Assembly (NCBI GenBank): GCA_021234155.1
Contig: JAJEKV010000006.1
Location: 8,709,003 to 8,773,002, forward strand
DNA length: 64,000 nt
Reading direction: 5' to 3'
From: Isoetes taiwanensis
Taxonomy: Eukaryota > Streptophyta > Lycopodiopsida > Isoetales > Isoetaceae
Each line of letters opens with the position of its first letter. Within the stretch, counting starts at the first letter, position 1. The translations under genes and the position numbers were made by a program. Positions 34,089-45,299 of the stretch are shown here, piece by piece. The notes beneath the pieces were generated by a model. The model worked only from the letters and a program-made list of their open reading frames with translations, had not been told where the DNA came from and did not search any database.

Positions 34089-36698
34089 ATTTGCGCTTAT
34101 TTTACAACAGCGACTGTCGAACCAGACACCAGAACAAGTTAGATCCAGAATCTAGAACAAACCAGGCACTAGAAGAAGCGCCAAAGTTTTGATTTGGCCA
34201 AACTCTACAGTCCAAAAACTAATAACTAATGACAAATATCTTAGTAACAGTCCACACATAACTGTGACTACACGACTTCTGGCTCCCTTGTGTTTGGGGG
34301 AGTGAATGTATGCAGACCAATGTTAAATTTTAGTGCCATTATGTGGTTTCAAATTTGTGGAGTCGTTTGTAGACGCCCATAAGTTATGATGAAGGGGATG
34401 GGGATATAAATATCTTTCTACAAATAATTTAATTGCCTCAAGTTTATAGGTCCAAAATGCAACAAAAAATTTCGAAAGTAAACAACAAAATGGCCAATTT
34501 TAGAACTGAAAGTTTTCTTCTCAATGCAAGCTTCTTGCTAAGTCTGCATAGCAAAACTAGAGAAAATTATATTGGAATTATGTCTTAATTTTGAGACAAA
34601 TTTTATATTGTGTGTTTTTAGTGACATAGTCAAATCCTCAAAGTCTTATGTGAAAAGCACAAAAATATAATATCATATTACAAAATGGAAGTTGGCCCGC
34701 CGTCTTGAATGTGGGGTCGCCACGTGCCATGTCTCTACAACATGGAATGGAAATAGGCCCAACCATTCCGCTAAACAAGTCAAAGAACCGGACGAAGCGG
34801 TAAAACTCCGACGTTTTCAGCTTGACGCCAAAAGATAAAAGATCCGGCAAAAGATCTATATCAGATGATTTTAGCTCTGTTCTAGTCCATCTCTGTCTTG
34901 TTTTAGCTTTGTTTAGCTCTATTAAAAATTGATTTAGCTCTGTTCAGTGCTGGATCTACACCATATGATCTGGCAAAAATATCTACACCAGATGGTTTTG
35001 TTACCTGTGCCAGCTTTTGTGCCGAATCTACACCGGATGTATTCTCTGTCGGATCTACACCAAAAGCTCTGGCCGGATCTAAAGAGATAAATCTACAACA
35101 AAACAACAACGGTTGAAGCTAAAAAACGGCTCCCAAACTTCCATTTTGTAGAATAGAAATGGGGGCTCCCTTTCCAAGGATAGACAACATTTCACAATAT
35201 AGCATAATAGCATGCAAATGATGGAGAAATTTGAATACGACAGTATTATTATAGAAGTAGGCACACACAACCGAGTTTCATAAAGTTGTAGAACACCAAA
35301 TAAAAAAAGACATTCCATGTTGCTTTTTATAGAACTACAATTTTTTTCCTCCACCTTCCACATTCCATCTTTTAGAACTACAATGTTTCTCCTCCACCTT
35401 TTAACCTACAAATCCTAATGTAGAACAATTCTTCACTGTCCAAAGAAGAATTCATCCCAGCATATTTCTTCTTGTAAGCATCATGCCATTACGACCAAAG
35501 CTACAATATTGAAAACGCAGAGGATTAGTCCTTTGAAATTCACATGGCAGAAGTTGAACATACAAGAAGATTCACATTTTCGAAGTTGGACTCACAATAA
35601 GAAGCCGAACATGTAAGAAGATACACATTTTCAAATCGACACTACCCACCTAAATTGTGCTACCAGAATCATTTTGAAAATAGAGTAAAAAATATATTCT
35701 AAACCAAAAAGTTTATGGTACCTAACAACATGAATAAGTTTAGATATAGTCAGCAAACGTAATGGTGTAATACAAAAGTGTTTAGTTTATCTTGAAAATA
35801 TGTTTAAAGAGGTGGGTTTTCTCCGAAATAGGCTTACTTATATATGCATCCCATCACCTAAAAATAAGCCAAAAAAAGACCAATTTAACTAAAAGATAGG
35901 CTTAAACAGAAGTTAGTTGTTATCTAAAAAAAGTTGGATAAAGGCCAAAAAAGAGAGCATGCTTAATGTGGTTTTTCAAGCCCATTTACATGCTAAAACT
36001 AAAAGCCGAATATAACAAACTTGCTTGCTTATATGTAGAAGAAATGAAAATAAAGAAAAAATGAGAAACTTTGTTGCTATGAATCAGCAGATTACATGCC
36101 CAAAACTCATTACTGGCACATACGTACCTTAAAAAATCAGCAAAGGAAACCCTCTAACTGGCTATTGCAACCTCAGACGAAGAACAAGCTCTGAAGAAGA
36201 AGAAGAACAAGAACAAGAAGAAGCAATCTCGGCAAGAAGAACAAAGCTCTGGCACCATGGCAAGTGGACAAGGAGTTGTTTAGGTTATTAGAAGTGCTAA
36301 CAAGAGTGTCCGGCACTGCATCCTTGCTGGAAAATGGCGCTCCTCATGATCATGCCAGAAAAGGTCTTTCTCCTTCCTTTTATATATATCCGCGTTTTCC
36401 TCCTTATCGATCTTCAGATGTATCTCCAGATGCAAACGTAAAAGAAAGAAGTACCTAGTTTAACAGAAATGGGCTTATGGCTTTTCTTGAACGTCATTGT
36501 ACCTAGCAGAAACGGGCTTGTGGCTCTTCTTGAATGTCGCTGGAGAAGGGCTCCAAGAGGTAGTTTAGGCGGGCAATAAAATTTGTGTGAGCGGGAAAAT
36601 AAGATTCAAAATAATAACTGAGCGAGGAAAAGTTAGAATAGAATTCATTTACGGACATTTTATTAAAGAACATAACATGCTGGGATAGCATGGCTCTG
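34089..36698. other. Promoter side of the kinase gene and long AT-rich spacer
   Basis: No gene recognised in 2.6 kb. GGATCTACACC-type words recur around 34955-35070 (GGATCTACACCATATGATCT, GAATCTACACCGGATG, GGATCTACACCAAAAG), a degenerate local repeat. The promoter of the kinase gene should lie in 34089-34700, but no clear TATA box was fixed. Confidence 0.35.
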
Positions 36699-36779
36699 GA
36701 TGCACAAGCACGAGACTTGGCTCTTGATGCACAAGCACGAGACTTGGCTCTTGATGCACAAGCACGAGGCTTGCGAAGT
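36699..36779. repeat. 27-bp minisatellite, three units
   Basis: GATGCACAAGCACGAGACTT units start at 36699, 36726 and 36753, with a single change in the third. Confidence 0.85.
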
Positions 36780-36910
36780 CATTAGCTGAAAATGTTGCCA
36801 TTCTTGCATCTACGAGAGGTACAAATCAATATTTCTTGTGTACTTACATCTCAAATGTTTTAACTGTCTCAAATGTTTTTTAATGTTATTCTTAGTTGCA
36901 TCTTTCTATA

Positions 36911-37070
36911 CTAGCGCCTTGTTCACTTTCTCTCTCTCTAGCTCTCTTTCTCTCTCTAGCCTTCTCTTACCTTCTTCCTCTCTGCTCTGTCTCTCCCTTT
37001 TTCCACTGTCTCTCTAGCCTTCTTTTCTTTCTCTCTCTGCTATGTCTCTCTAGCCTTCTTTCTCTCTCTA
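36911..37070. repeat. CT-rich microsatellite-like tract
   Basis: Runs of CTCTCTCT and TTTCTCTC interspersed with CTAGCCTTCT. The plus-strand frame through it (36896-37267) is low-complexity and not a gene. Confidence 0.8.
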
Positions 37071-37304
37071 CATCCTATCAAGGCGATCCTATTAAGGCGA
37101 CCCATGGCGCGCCAATAGAGTGTTCCAGGTTCTATAACACTCAAAATTCACTGCATTTGTCGCCTTCTCTTCCTTCCTTGTGTTCTGCCTTCTCTTCCTT
37201 TCCCATTTCAACCTATTCCAAAAAGCTCATTCAAACCAAGCCCATACCAAAAGTATTCCGACAGTAGCCGGAATCGAACCTCCTCCCCAACTCTCGGGCC
37301 AATC

Positions 37305-38869
37305 AGTGGCGTTCGGCCAAAGATTATCGGTCCCCTGGGCGTATCTTTGTGCGCCGCTCATCACGCAGCATACCGCCCACTCCGACCGACGTGTACGCCA
37401 ACGGATAGCCAGGTAAGTAGCCCTAGGGGCAACTTGCTAGGAGTGTTCATATATTATTAATGTGCACATGTGCACATTAATGTGGGCACACCTTTCCATG
37501 TTGGCATATTTTGCCACCTAGCCATTAAAGGCAAGTTGGGCCTTTCCAATTATCCCACATGCCAAAATGGGTAATTGGAAACCCTAGCCTAAACCCCATG
37601 TCTATTTAGGGTAGGAAAACCCTAGCTTGCTAGTTTTTAGTCCTTAGGGTTTTAGAGCTTCGGTTTTGGCTGCCCCAGGAGCCAAAACAGCCTCCCGAGC
37701 AGCCGCCTGCGAATTGGCCATCGGTTCCCACAATTGATCAGCCCAAAGAGGATGGTTGAACTTCGGTCGAGGAGGAAACCACTCAAGGATCAGGTATTTG
37801 GTCAATTTAATAGCTTAAACCGTCTTCTAGTCATAGAATCAGTAGGTTTAGACTATTAAATTGCCCATAGCAGCTATCTAGATCTTAGATCTCGGACACT
37901 AACTAAAGAACCTAACTCTATGATTAGATCTAGTTCTTTAGTTCTTCTGTGATGTATTTGGATGATGTATCTCTGTGAACTCCTTGTATTGGGAAGGGGG
38001 GTAGAGGCCCTAAAGCTTGTAGTTGATGCTCCTAGAGTAGCCTCTCTAGCACACTGTAGATTCGGCCTGTGCACAAGAACCACACACCGTGGGTGAAGGG
38101 GCCAGGGCCGGCTTAGAAGGAGGTTAGGTGTTCGACTCTTGAACGATCCCTATGGTGTGTTAGTGCTACCGGGGATCATTGTGACTAGGTCTAATGGCTT
38201 ACCACTGAGTGCGGGTAAGGCATGGGCTCGACACCCGTGAAGTGGTGTACACTTTCCAGTGGGTTCAGTCGAATACGGGCAGTGGCCCTCTAGTCACCTT
38301 GAGTCAGCATGTAGACCTCTGGAGGGAGTGATCCCTACCTGCCCCATCGGAACTGGGGAGATGAAACCCAGGAATAGCCCTTTTGGCTATGCATCCCGGA
38401 GGAGCTGATCGTCCCCCAACACTTTTCACCTACTGCAAAGTGTGCACAGGGGAGGGCGGATGGAGTGGACAACCCTAGGCCATGTTCATATGCCAGCCAA
38501 CTCCATTGCCATGAATTAAATGCGCAATGAACTCTGGAGACCCAAGCCGTCAGTCACTCCCTTGAGTCTGAGCCTTGGGTAGGATTCCCTATGTGATGTG
38601 CTGACCATTGTCTATGCAGATGTTGATATACCACCCCTCTGGGTGGATGGAGGATTCTGTTGGTACTGACATGTATGTTTACGCTTCCGCAGCTAGGTAG
38701 GCCCTGAGGGAGACAGGGTAGAATGACACCTTCACTCTTCCCACTGGGACTCGTTACGGGTGCAGTGATATGTGGAGGGCCCTGTATCAGCATGGAGCTG
38801 GTGTGGGGGAAGAACTCCTGTTTGTATACGGTGAGAGCACCGCACCCCCACGGTAGGGGGGCGTCCGCA
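37305..38869 (+). repeat. Left LTR of the giant element
   Basis: Aligns along its length with 61191-62747. It begins near AGTGGCG (the right copy has TGTGACG) and ends GGCGTCCGCA just before the primer site. Contains a 26-bp perfect palindrome at 37456-37481 (core TGTGCACATGTGCACA) and a promoter-like CTATTTAGGGTAGG near 37602. Minus-strand frames inside it (such as 37874-38083) are identical in both LTRs and are not genes. Confidence 0.88.
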
Positions 38870-38870
38870 G

Positions 38871-38882
38871 TGGTATCAGAGC
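38871..38882 (+). other. Primer binding site (initiator tRNA-Met)
   Basis: TGGTATCAGAGC, complementary to the 3' end of plant initiator tRNA-Met, lies one base after the LTR end at 38869, the expected place for minus-strand priming. Confidence 0.9.
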
Positions 38883-39072
38883 AATGTTCTTGGAGACCAA
38901 GAGCAAAGCACTGGCCATGTCCCAGTAGTACTAACTTGATAGGATCCTCAAGCCTCGAAAAGTGGGAAATTTTTTTCTCATCTTTGTAGTTTATGCTAAG
39001 CTAGTAACAATTAAGTGAATTGGAATTTAACAAGATTAAAAAGAATGAGACAAAATTTTTCCAAGTGAGGTG

Positions 39073-39137
39073 GTCTCCACATTTCGGCGCTGGTCCTTGA
39101 AACTAAATTTTAGTTTTGAAGCGGTAGGCTGTGAGAC
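39073..39137. repeat. Hairpin module copy 1
   Basis: GTCTCC...GCGCTGGTC...AAACTAAA/TTTAGTTTTG...GTGAGAC: an imperfect inverted repeat of 65 bp. Three related copies occur at 39260, 40935 and 41133. Confidence 0.75.
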
Positions 39138-39259
39138 ATCGAATAAGAACACCAAAACATGATGAATTTGAGAAAAATAATGTGGTAAGGCTAATTCTAA
39201 GGTAGGAATTAGTTAGAATAGCATGTTTTAATTACCTAAAAACCCTAGAAATGTATGAG

Positions 39260-39326
39260 ATCTCACAGCTCGCGCCTGGTCGCAAAACTAAACATTAGTA
39301 TTGGAACGAGGCGCAAGCTGTGAGAC
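39260..39326. repeat. Hairpin module copy 2
   Basis: The best-preserved copy: about 24 of 30 arm positions pair (TCTCACAGCTCGCGCC with GGCGCAAGCTGTGAGA). It lies about 104 bp upstream of the TATA box of the histone-like unit. Confidence 0.8.
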
Positions 39327-39429
39327 CAATAGGTAGAAAAAAGTCTGAAATAAGTATAAGTTTTAGCTAAGTTGGTGCCTTAGCATGTTAAACAGAGCAA
39401 CTTGAGTTTTGACCTAAAATTCCCCAAGC

Positions 39430-39437
39430 TATAAATA
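39430..39437 (+). promoter_or_regulatory. TATA box of the histone-H3-like unit
   Basis: TATAAATA, 103 bases before the ATG at 39540, followed by CCCCCCTCATTTTTTCG. The same arrangement (TATAAATAGA then CCCCTCATTTCTCG) recurs at 41391, which argues for a duplicated internal promoter. Confidence 0.65.
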
Positions 39438-39539
39438 GATGTAGAACCCCCCTCATTTTTTCGTCCAAGCCCTAGAAATCCGCTCTTCCCAACTTAGGCG
39501 ATCTTTCGGCGCTTTTATCCGATTGACGATCCGTAAAGC

Positions 39540-40789
39540 ATGGCCCGAACCAAACAGACCGCAAGGAAGCGTCGCCCAGGCGAAACCACCAGCGCCACTG
39601 AGGCGGAGATCATTCGGAAGATGCTTCGTGAGAGGCTCGCGAGAGGGGGTCGTTCGCCTTCGGACGAGGAGCAAGACACGTCCGATCTGATTGATGTCTT
39701 CAACCAGCAGGCGGAGCAGGACGAGGCCACATCACCGAACTCCATGGACGAGGAGACGAGGGAGGTGTATGAAGAAATAGAGCGGGAGATCCGGCAGCAG
39801 GAACAAGCAGAAGACCATTCAGACGCACCCACAGAGATCCTCGAGCAGGATGAGCAAGTGACAGGTCTGGAGCCAGCAGAGGTAGCAGACCTTAGAAGGT
39901 TCATCAGAAAGTACAGAAGAGAAGGGAAGACAAAAAGAGGAAAAGGGAGGAAGAGGAACAAAAGGCAGCAGAAGAGAAGAAGAAGGCGAAAGGGAAGTTC
40001 GTGGCTGGCATAAGGAGAACGGCGGGACCGCCTCGCCAAGGAAGAGGCCGAACCCCAAGATTGTCATCAAGGAGCGGCAACCCGACGAACCCCCAAACCC
40101 CTCCGACGACTCTTCTGAGGAGGACTTCAACCCTAATGCTGCAGGTGGAAGCTCTTCCAAGCACCCAGCGACGAAGAAGGGGAAGTACCCGAAAGCAGCC
40201 GACCCTGAAAGCAACCCCAAAGAAGATCAAGTGCGTAAGGCCCCCGAAAATACCCGGCATGGGATAGAAAGAAGCAACCACGACCTGCCCGGGAAGCCTA
40301 CGTCACCGGATGAGGTGAAGATTTACGAGAGGAAGATGAGGGAGCACGAGGCCTACATGAAGAAATGGGAGGCCTACAACAAATATTATGAAGAAAACGG
40401 GGTCAGTTCATCGAGGGAGGGCGACCAACGGCAAAGAAACCTTAAAGCCGCCACCAATCGGGCCAAAGGTTCCCAAGCCACCACCCAAGAAGAAAGTCGA
40501 TAGGAAGGAGGTGGAGAGAAGAGCGCTAAGGGAGATTAGACACTTCCAACAAGCAGCCTACGGACTTCTAATCCCCCGCCCCTTCGCCTTTCGGTTGAGC
40601 GAGAAGTGATGCAGCCTCTGAGCAATTTTAGAGTCACTTGACGAGGCGCGGGCAATGCAAGAGGCGGTTGAGGCAAAAATAGTGCAACATTTTGAGGATT
40701 CAACAGCTTGCACTATTCACGCCAAGCGGGTAACCCTAATGCGGCAAGACATGAGTCTTGCGAGCCGTATAAAGGGAGAACGCCCTTAG
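39540..40789 (+). pseudogene. Histone H3 / CENH3-like protein with long inserted linker (frame-broken)
   Basis: The ATG at 39540 reads MARTKQTARK: residues 2-10 equal residues 1-9 of mature histone H3, including Lys4 and Lys9. Ser10 is replaced by Arg. A charged linker of about 320 codons follows, with acidic (PPNPSDDSSEEDFNP) and Lys/Arg-rich stretches and a helical EVKIYERKMREHEAYMKKWE. The C-terminus is a histone fold: RALREIRHFQQAAYGLLIPR (from about 40518), then [18 protein letters not shown] and [20 protein letters not shown], ending RIKGERP at 40789. REIRHFQ and LLIP are closer to CENH3, while the RIKGERP end is closer to H3. Normal H3 is 136 residues. Tail, linker and fold lie in three frames, and TGA codons at 40607 and 40619 interrupt helix 1. 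It has its own TATA box. It is not a known gypsy component. A captured host histone gene is the best reading. Confidence 0.8.
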
Positions 40790-40934
40790 AACTTGTTTTG
40801 TAAATAATTAAAAATTTTGTAATATAGAGCAGTTTTGTGTACCTTGATTGCATAAACTTGATTAATTAGAGCAAATTAATAAGTTTTAGCTTTTATTTCG
40901 TGAAATAGGACATTTGCAAGCCGAGAGACATGAT

Positions 40935-40999
40935 GTCTCCCAACTTTACCGGGTCGCAAAACTAACTTTTAGTTTTGAAGCCAGGCTAAGTCGTGAGAC
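40935..40999. repeat. Hairpin module copy 3
   Basis: GTCTCCCAACTTTACCGGGTC...AAACTAA...TTAGTTTTGAAGC...GTGAGAC. Same design as copies 1 and 2, but with more mismatches in the outer arm. It starts the second promoter region, 146 bp after the histone-like stop. Confidence 0.75.
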
Positions 41000-41132
41000 C
41001 TAAACAAACTTGACCAAAACAGCTCCAAATCGGCCAAATAAGGGGTCAATTCTGCACCGATTTGATGAGCCCATCACCCTTACACCATCGGTTTACCCAA
41101 ATTAGACAACTTTTGATCGAAATGAGATCGAT

Positions 41133-41202
41133 GTCTCCGCATTTCGCGCTGGTCAAAGAACTAAAAGTTAGTTTTTTGGCGAGGCGCAAAGTCGCGAGAG
41201 AC
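41133..41202. repeat. Hairpin module copy 4
   Basis: GTCTCCGCATTTCGCGCTGG...AACTAAAAGTTAGTT...GCGAGGCGCAAAGTCGCGAGA. The spacing to copy 3 (198 bp) resembles that of copies 1 and 2 (187 bp), so the hairpin pair was duplicated as a unit. Confidence 0.75.
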
Positions 41203-41390
41203 CTCTTACCATTTCTTCACCAGACTTGTCAAAGTCACCTTCAACCTATTGCATAGCATCTTTTAGGTAATCTAGCCTTGTTCAAGCATCCCACATAGTC
41301 CTCAAACTCCCATTTTGACCTCGGATAGGCTAGAATTACCCAACCCTAGGAAATTTTCAAGTCATCCAAAATTAGGGTTTTCCCCTTTTC

Positions 41391-41398
41391 TATAAATA
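41391..41398 (+). promoter_or_regulatory. TATA box of the second internal unit
   Basis: TATAAATA followed by GACCCCTCATTTCTCG, parallel to 39430. The next ATG is at 41512. Confidence 0.6.
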
Positions 41399-41511
41399 GA
41401 CCCCTCATTTCTCGGATAGCACCCTACAAATCGCATACCCCTTCTAGCCAATTTCTCAACTCCTCCGGCGCTCTTGCAACCGTTTGTTACCCTCTTACTC
41501 GCAATTAATCA

Positions 41512-42956
41512 ATGGCAACTTCGATTTCCACCAGATGGTACAGCGCCCGGCTCATATGTCTTGAGGGGACGTCGACCAGAATCTTCCGGATCTTCGGGAA
41601 GGAGGTAGATGTCCAAGCAACCTTGCACCGCAGCGACCCGGCTTATAGTAGAGTCTTGACTGAAGTTCCAAGCTAGGGTAGAACCAGCTTAGTGCAACTC
41701 CCCCTTGTGTAGGCTATTTTGTTCCTAGACAGGTCCCTGAGCAAGATTAGACGATGTCCCTAACATCGCCAAATACCTCACAAACAAAGCGCCACAAGCG
41801 CCTTTGAGCCAATGGTCCTAATCGTCAATAGGACCAAGTACTTCTCTTTCAACACCGCCTTGGCAATCTTTCTTACCCAATTGCGAGAACACCGTGGGGA
41901 AACCTCCATTCCCCCATGGACGTGGACCCATTAGCCATAGCAAAGAGAGCAACGGCTCCTCACCACAGTATGAACAGAGGGCGGGAAGGGAAGGAAGAAG
42001 ACTTAAGAACAGAATCAAGAAGAGGAAGACTATGTCGAGCTCGACCCAAATGGAGGAGCGCGACAAGCAGCAAGAGTGGCAAGACTTCAAAGAAGCCGGC
42101 AGACTCTCAGTCGCGCCACCCTCGGTTAGGCATCACAAGCCTAGCTCCCATTATTGTCGAAGGTGAGGAGTTTACGCTCTAAGCGACATTCAAAACCTCC
42201 CGAGGGGAAAGGGAGTACCGACCAAGAGTTGCTACACCAACTCCGAAAGAATGGACTTGGGCGACTTCATCGTCAGGAGAATCGACTTCCCCTCCAAGTA
42301 AGGGAAGCCGACACTTACACGGGAGAGTTTACCTCCGATATCCAAGCCTCTGACAACATCGGCCGGTTATGGAGGCGGACAAGGCCGAGAACAAGCTACC
42401 GACGGAGGAAGAGTTCCTTGCTCTTGAGAAGCAGATGGGGATCCGCTATGCGACCTCAAACATCCTAACGGCAAGCTCGTCCCGCAGAACCTCCCGGGGA
42501 GAGGGCCGGCCCGATTCGACCTCGGGAGGGCTTCAAAGAATAGAGACTACAGGGAGCTCACCACGGTGGAGGTTGATGACTTGAGAAGCGCATACGTAGC
42601 CGGATACCGAAGTGGTCGAGGACCCGATCCTAGCGAACTCAAATCACTACGGTATTACACCGCCACTGGCGATGGATGGAAGAATAGCGGTTATCCACCG
42701 CAAGTTCACCCCTGGGGCGAGGAAGGAGTATCGCTGGTGATTGCACTCTCGGATTCGCCGCATCATTGCGGTTACCCTTAACACCGAAGTATGCAATCAC
42801 GGTGAAGAGAGCGGTAGCACTCGACGCCTTCGACTTCGCCATACCTTACAAAAGGCAAAAGCAAGACTGCCGGTGACAGCAGACTTATACCCCCCACGCA
42901 TGAATAGAAGATTTGGCAAGAGCATTACAAGGTGGATCTCCACCAATGTCGCTTAG
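41512..42956 (+). pseudogene. Second internal transcription unit, unknown protein (frame-broken)
   Basis: The ATG at 41512 reads MATSISTRWYSARLICLEGT and runs 54 codons to a stop. Further coding-like blocks in changing frames follow: a Lys/Arg-rich part (41894-42180), ENKLPTEEEFLALEKQMGIR (about 42390), TTVEVDDLRSAYVAGYRSGR (about 42560) and LKSLRYYTATGDGWK. I do not recognise the family. It lies between the histone-like unit and gag, with its own hairpins and TATA box, and an AT-rich 3' flank (43040-43110) with polyadenylation-like words. It may be a second accessory gene. Because frames change often, the boundaries are approximate. Confidence 0.4.
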
Positions 42957-43199
42957 GAACTTGGGCCATTCATTAGGAACGGCCCAAGTGAAAAAAAGTT
43001 CTGGAGGACAATCCATCTTACCGGCACAACCGGGAATGATTAGCCGTAGTTGTAATTTCTCAGATTAGCGTAATATAAATATAAATATAATATTCTCTTG
43101 CACTATAAATGTTTTGTTGATATATTTTGTGTCCCCCCCTAACCATGCCAACAAACATAAACAATCCAAGAAAACAAGGAAAACTAACCATGTAGCTAT

Positions 43200-44464
43200 G
43201 AACCGCTTGTGTATGCGACTAGAGGCCTAAAGCCGGAGGAGAACGACAAGCTACTTGGAACTTATAGAGGAACAGAGTCCGCCAGCCACGCCGGACAAGG
43301 AACCCTTGAAGAATTTGGACAAATGACCCGGAAGAAGAAATATCGCAAAATGAGGACGGACCTCTCGAACGGATAAAGGCTTTGCTAGCCGCTGCAAAGC
43401 GGGAGCGGTTCGGTGGGTAACGCTCAACTGCCGCAAGCATCATTTCGGAGAAACGGTAGAGACAGGAAAGAGCAACAAGAGAGGAAGGTCCCAGTTGGAC
43501 TCCTCGATTCAAGCTCGATTCGGACTCGGCCCGGGAGGAAGAAGAAGAGCGTAACCAAGACCCAAACACGATGGAAGGCGAGGAACGCCCGGACGGACGA
43601 CAAAGGGACACAAGAACCTCGACTACCGGGGAGAAGAAGGTAGATTACGCGACCGGGCAATGTATGGAAGGCCCGAATCTGAACAGTTCGGGGAGAACAG
43701 TGTCGATTATTAAAGCGAGAGGCATGGCTGGACCTAAATGAGTGAATGCGGCAATGCTTATGGCATGAAGGATAAGGACAAAGGTAGAGTGGCAAATGAC
43801 CAACTTGAAAGGAGCGCCACGAATTTGGTGGAAAGGTTATGCAAAGGCACATGGCTTAAGCGGGGATGCTTGCGGGTTCAAGAAGTTTGCTAAAGCCTTC
43901 AAAGCGCCATTACGTTCCAAAGAGAGCACAAGTCCAAGATGATCACGCCCATTCTGACGGTTTGCGGCAAGGCAACAAGTCGAGACACGAAATACACCTG
44001 AGGAATTTATGAGGCTAAGGTCAGATGTGCCAAAGTTAGGTGAGAAGCATGCGGTGGAAAGCTACATTGAAGGTCCGAATGAGGACATCCGCAAGTTTGT
44101 AAGGGCAATAAACCCTAGAACAAGATGTCGAGGCGGAGTCCAAGGCAATAAGCTTGCAAGGAACAGGGACCTCGGAATAGCGGCGAGGCGGCAGCGATAT
44201 TACCAAGATAAAGGCAAGGCGTGGCCGGTTTTAGCGGAGGAGGACCGGCCGGGACCCAAATTAGAGCCCCATATAGTGGCAATCAAGGGAAGCGGCGGGG
44301 AGAAGAAGCGGAGTGTCTTTCAAAGACAAACGAGAAGGGTCAAACTACTCCAAAGCGGTCGCGATCCTTTCTGCGAGCCATGCCCAAGGAAAAGAGAGCG
44401 AGAGTGCATAGAAAAAGCGGCTTTGCTTTCATTGCTTCCAGCCGAAAGCCATAGGGCAAAATGA
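43200..44464 (+). pseudogene. Gypsy gag (frame-broken)
   Basis: Structural capsid/nucleocapsid protein of the element. Seen: TNLKGAPRIWWKGYAKAHGL and SGDACGFKKFAKAFK (about 43795-43905), then in another frame FMRLRSDVPKLGEKHAVESY and IEGPNEDIRKFVRAINP (44009-44110), followed by RDLGIAARRQRYYQDKGKAW. These are conserved gag blocks of plant gypsy elements. A zinc-knuckle remnant CFHCFQP lies near 44424. The upstream limit is uncertain, since 43200-43780 is charged, low-complexity and in several frames. Confidence 0.75.
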
Positions 44465-44679
44465 ACCCCATATGTCATGAGTCAAATAAGCCAGAGAGTT
44501 GGGAGATTGGGACACTCACCGACGACGGCGGCGGCCGAGGAGGCCCGCGACTACATTCGGGTGAGTGTCATATCTTTGCCGCAATAGATCTGAGCAAGCA
44601 GAGAGCCGGTATAAAGTAATTTCCATTTGCGATTAGGAAAGGCCAAGGCCAAGTCATTTATAGTCCCCGATAGATTCTG

Positions 44680-45020
44680 AAGTAGCCATAACTTTGCATC
44701 TCCCGAATGGTTCAAATGTTGAAGTTGAAACCATTAAAGTCAAAGCCAAGGCCCGTTGTCTTAGCAAGTGGAGCGATAAAGGCGGGGCGGTAAAAAGAAT
44801 CAACTTTGACATCGACTTGCAGGGATTAAGATCCGGATAGGGGCGGAAGTAATGGGCATCGGCAAAATCACGACTTGATAATAGGTATGGAGTACCTTGG
44901 ACCAGCGAGGGCCATTATTGATTGTGGAAAGCGGAAGGTGACCTTCCGGCACCCGACGACAAGATCATTGAGATAACAGGGTAAAGAAGTTGTTCCCATC
45001 ATGCGGTGTATGTCTTCTAA
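44680..45020 (+). pseudogene. Gypsy aspartic protease remnant
   Basis: INFDIDLQGL (about 44798), followed in other frames by DLIIGMEYLGPARAIIDCGK (about 44873) and RKVTFRHP, which is the C-terminal half of a retroelement protease (I-G-M-x-x-L then A-I-I-D-C). The catalytic D(S/T)G was not found with confidence. It continues toward RT. Confidence 0.55.
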
Positions 45021-45299
45021 ACGCATTTGTTCAAGTGCATCAAGAGTGAGCAAGTGGCATACATCTTCAAGCTTGAGAGTAGTGAGCGGAATTGGAAGGA
45101 AGCAAAGAAGACAAGATGCTCAGCAAGTTGCCGAGGCAAATAGCTAAGTTGATCCGCGGAGTTCCACGATCTCTTTCGGATGAGATCAAGCAGCTCCCTC
45201 CTTATAGGGGAGTCGAGTCGCGAGATAGCACTTTCGAACCGGGAACAAAACCAACAAGCAAGGCTCCATATAGAATGACAACGCAAGAGTTGCCGAGTT

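Noticed and set aside
36896-37267. 123-codon plus frame rich in Leu/Ser
   Set aside because: It reads through a CT microsatellite. Low complexity, not a gene.
37261-37304. tRNA-like 3' half on minus just left of the giant LTR (GGTTCGATTCCGGCTAC)
   Set aside because: The T-stem does not pair well (only three of five positions) and no D-arm or anticodon arm is found, so it is not a tRNA gene. It may be a SINE or chance match.
37874-38083. 69-codon minus frame identical at 61751-61960
   Set aside because: Identity is explained by the two LTRs being copies of each other. No protein signature was seen.
39515-40039. 174-codon minus frame opposite the histone-like unit
   Set aside because: A Leu/Ser/Phe-rich shadow of the Lys/Glu-rich plus-strand sequence.
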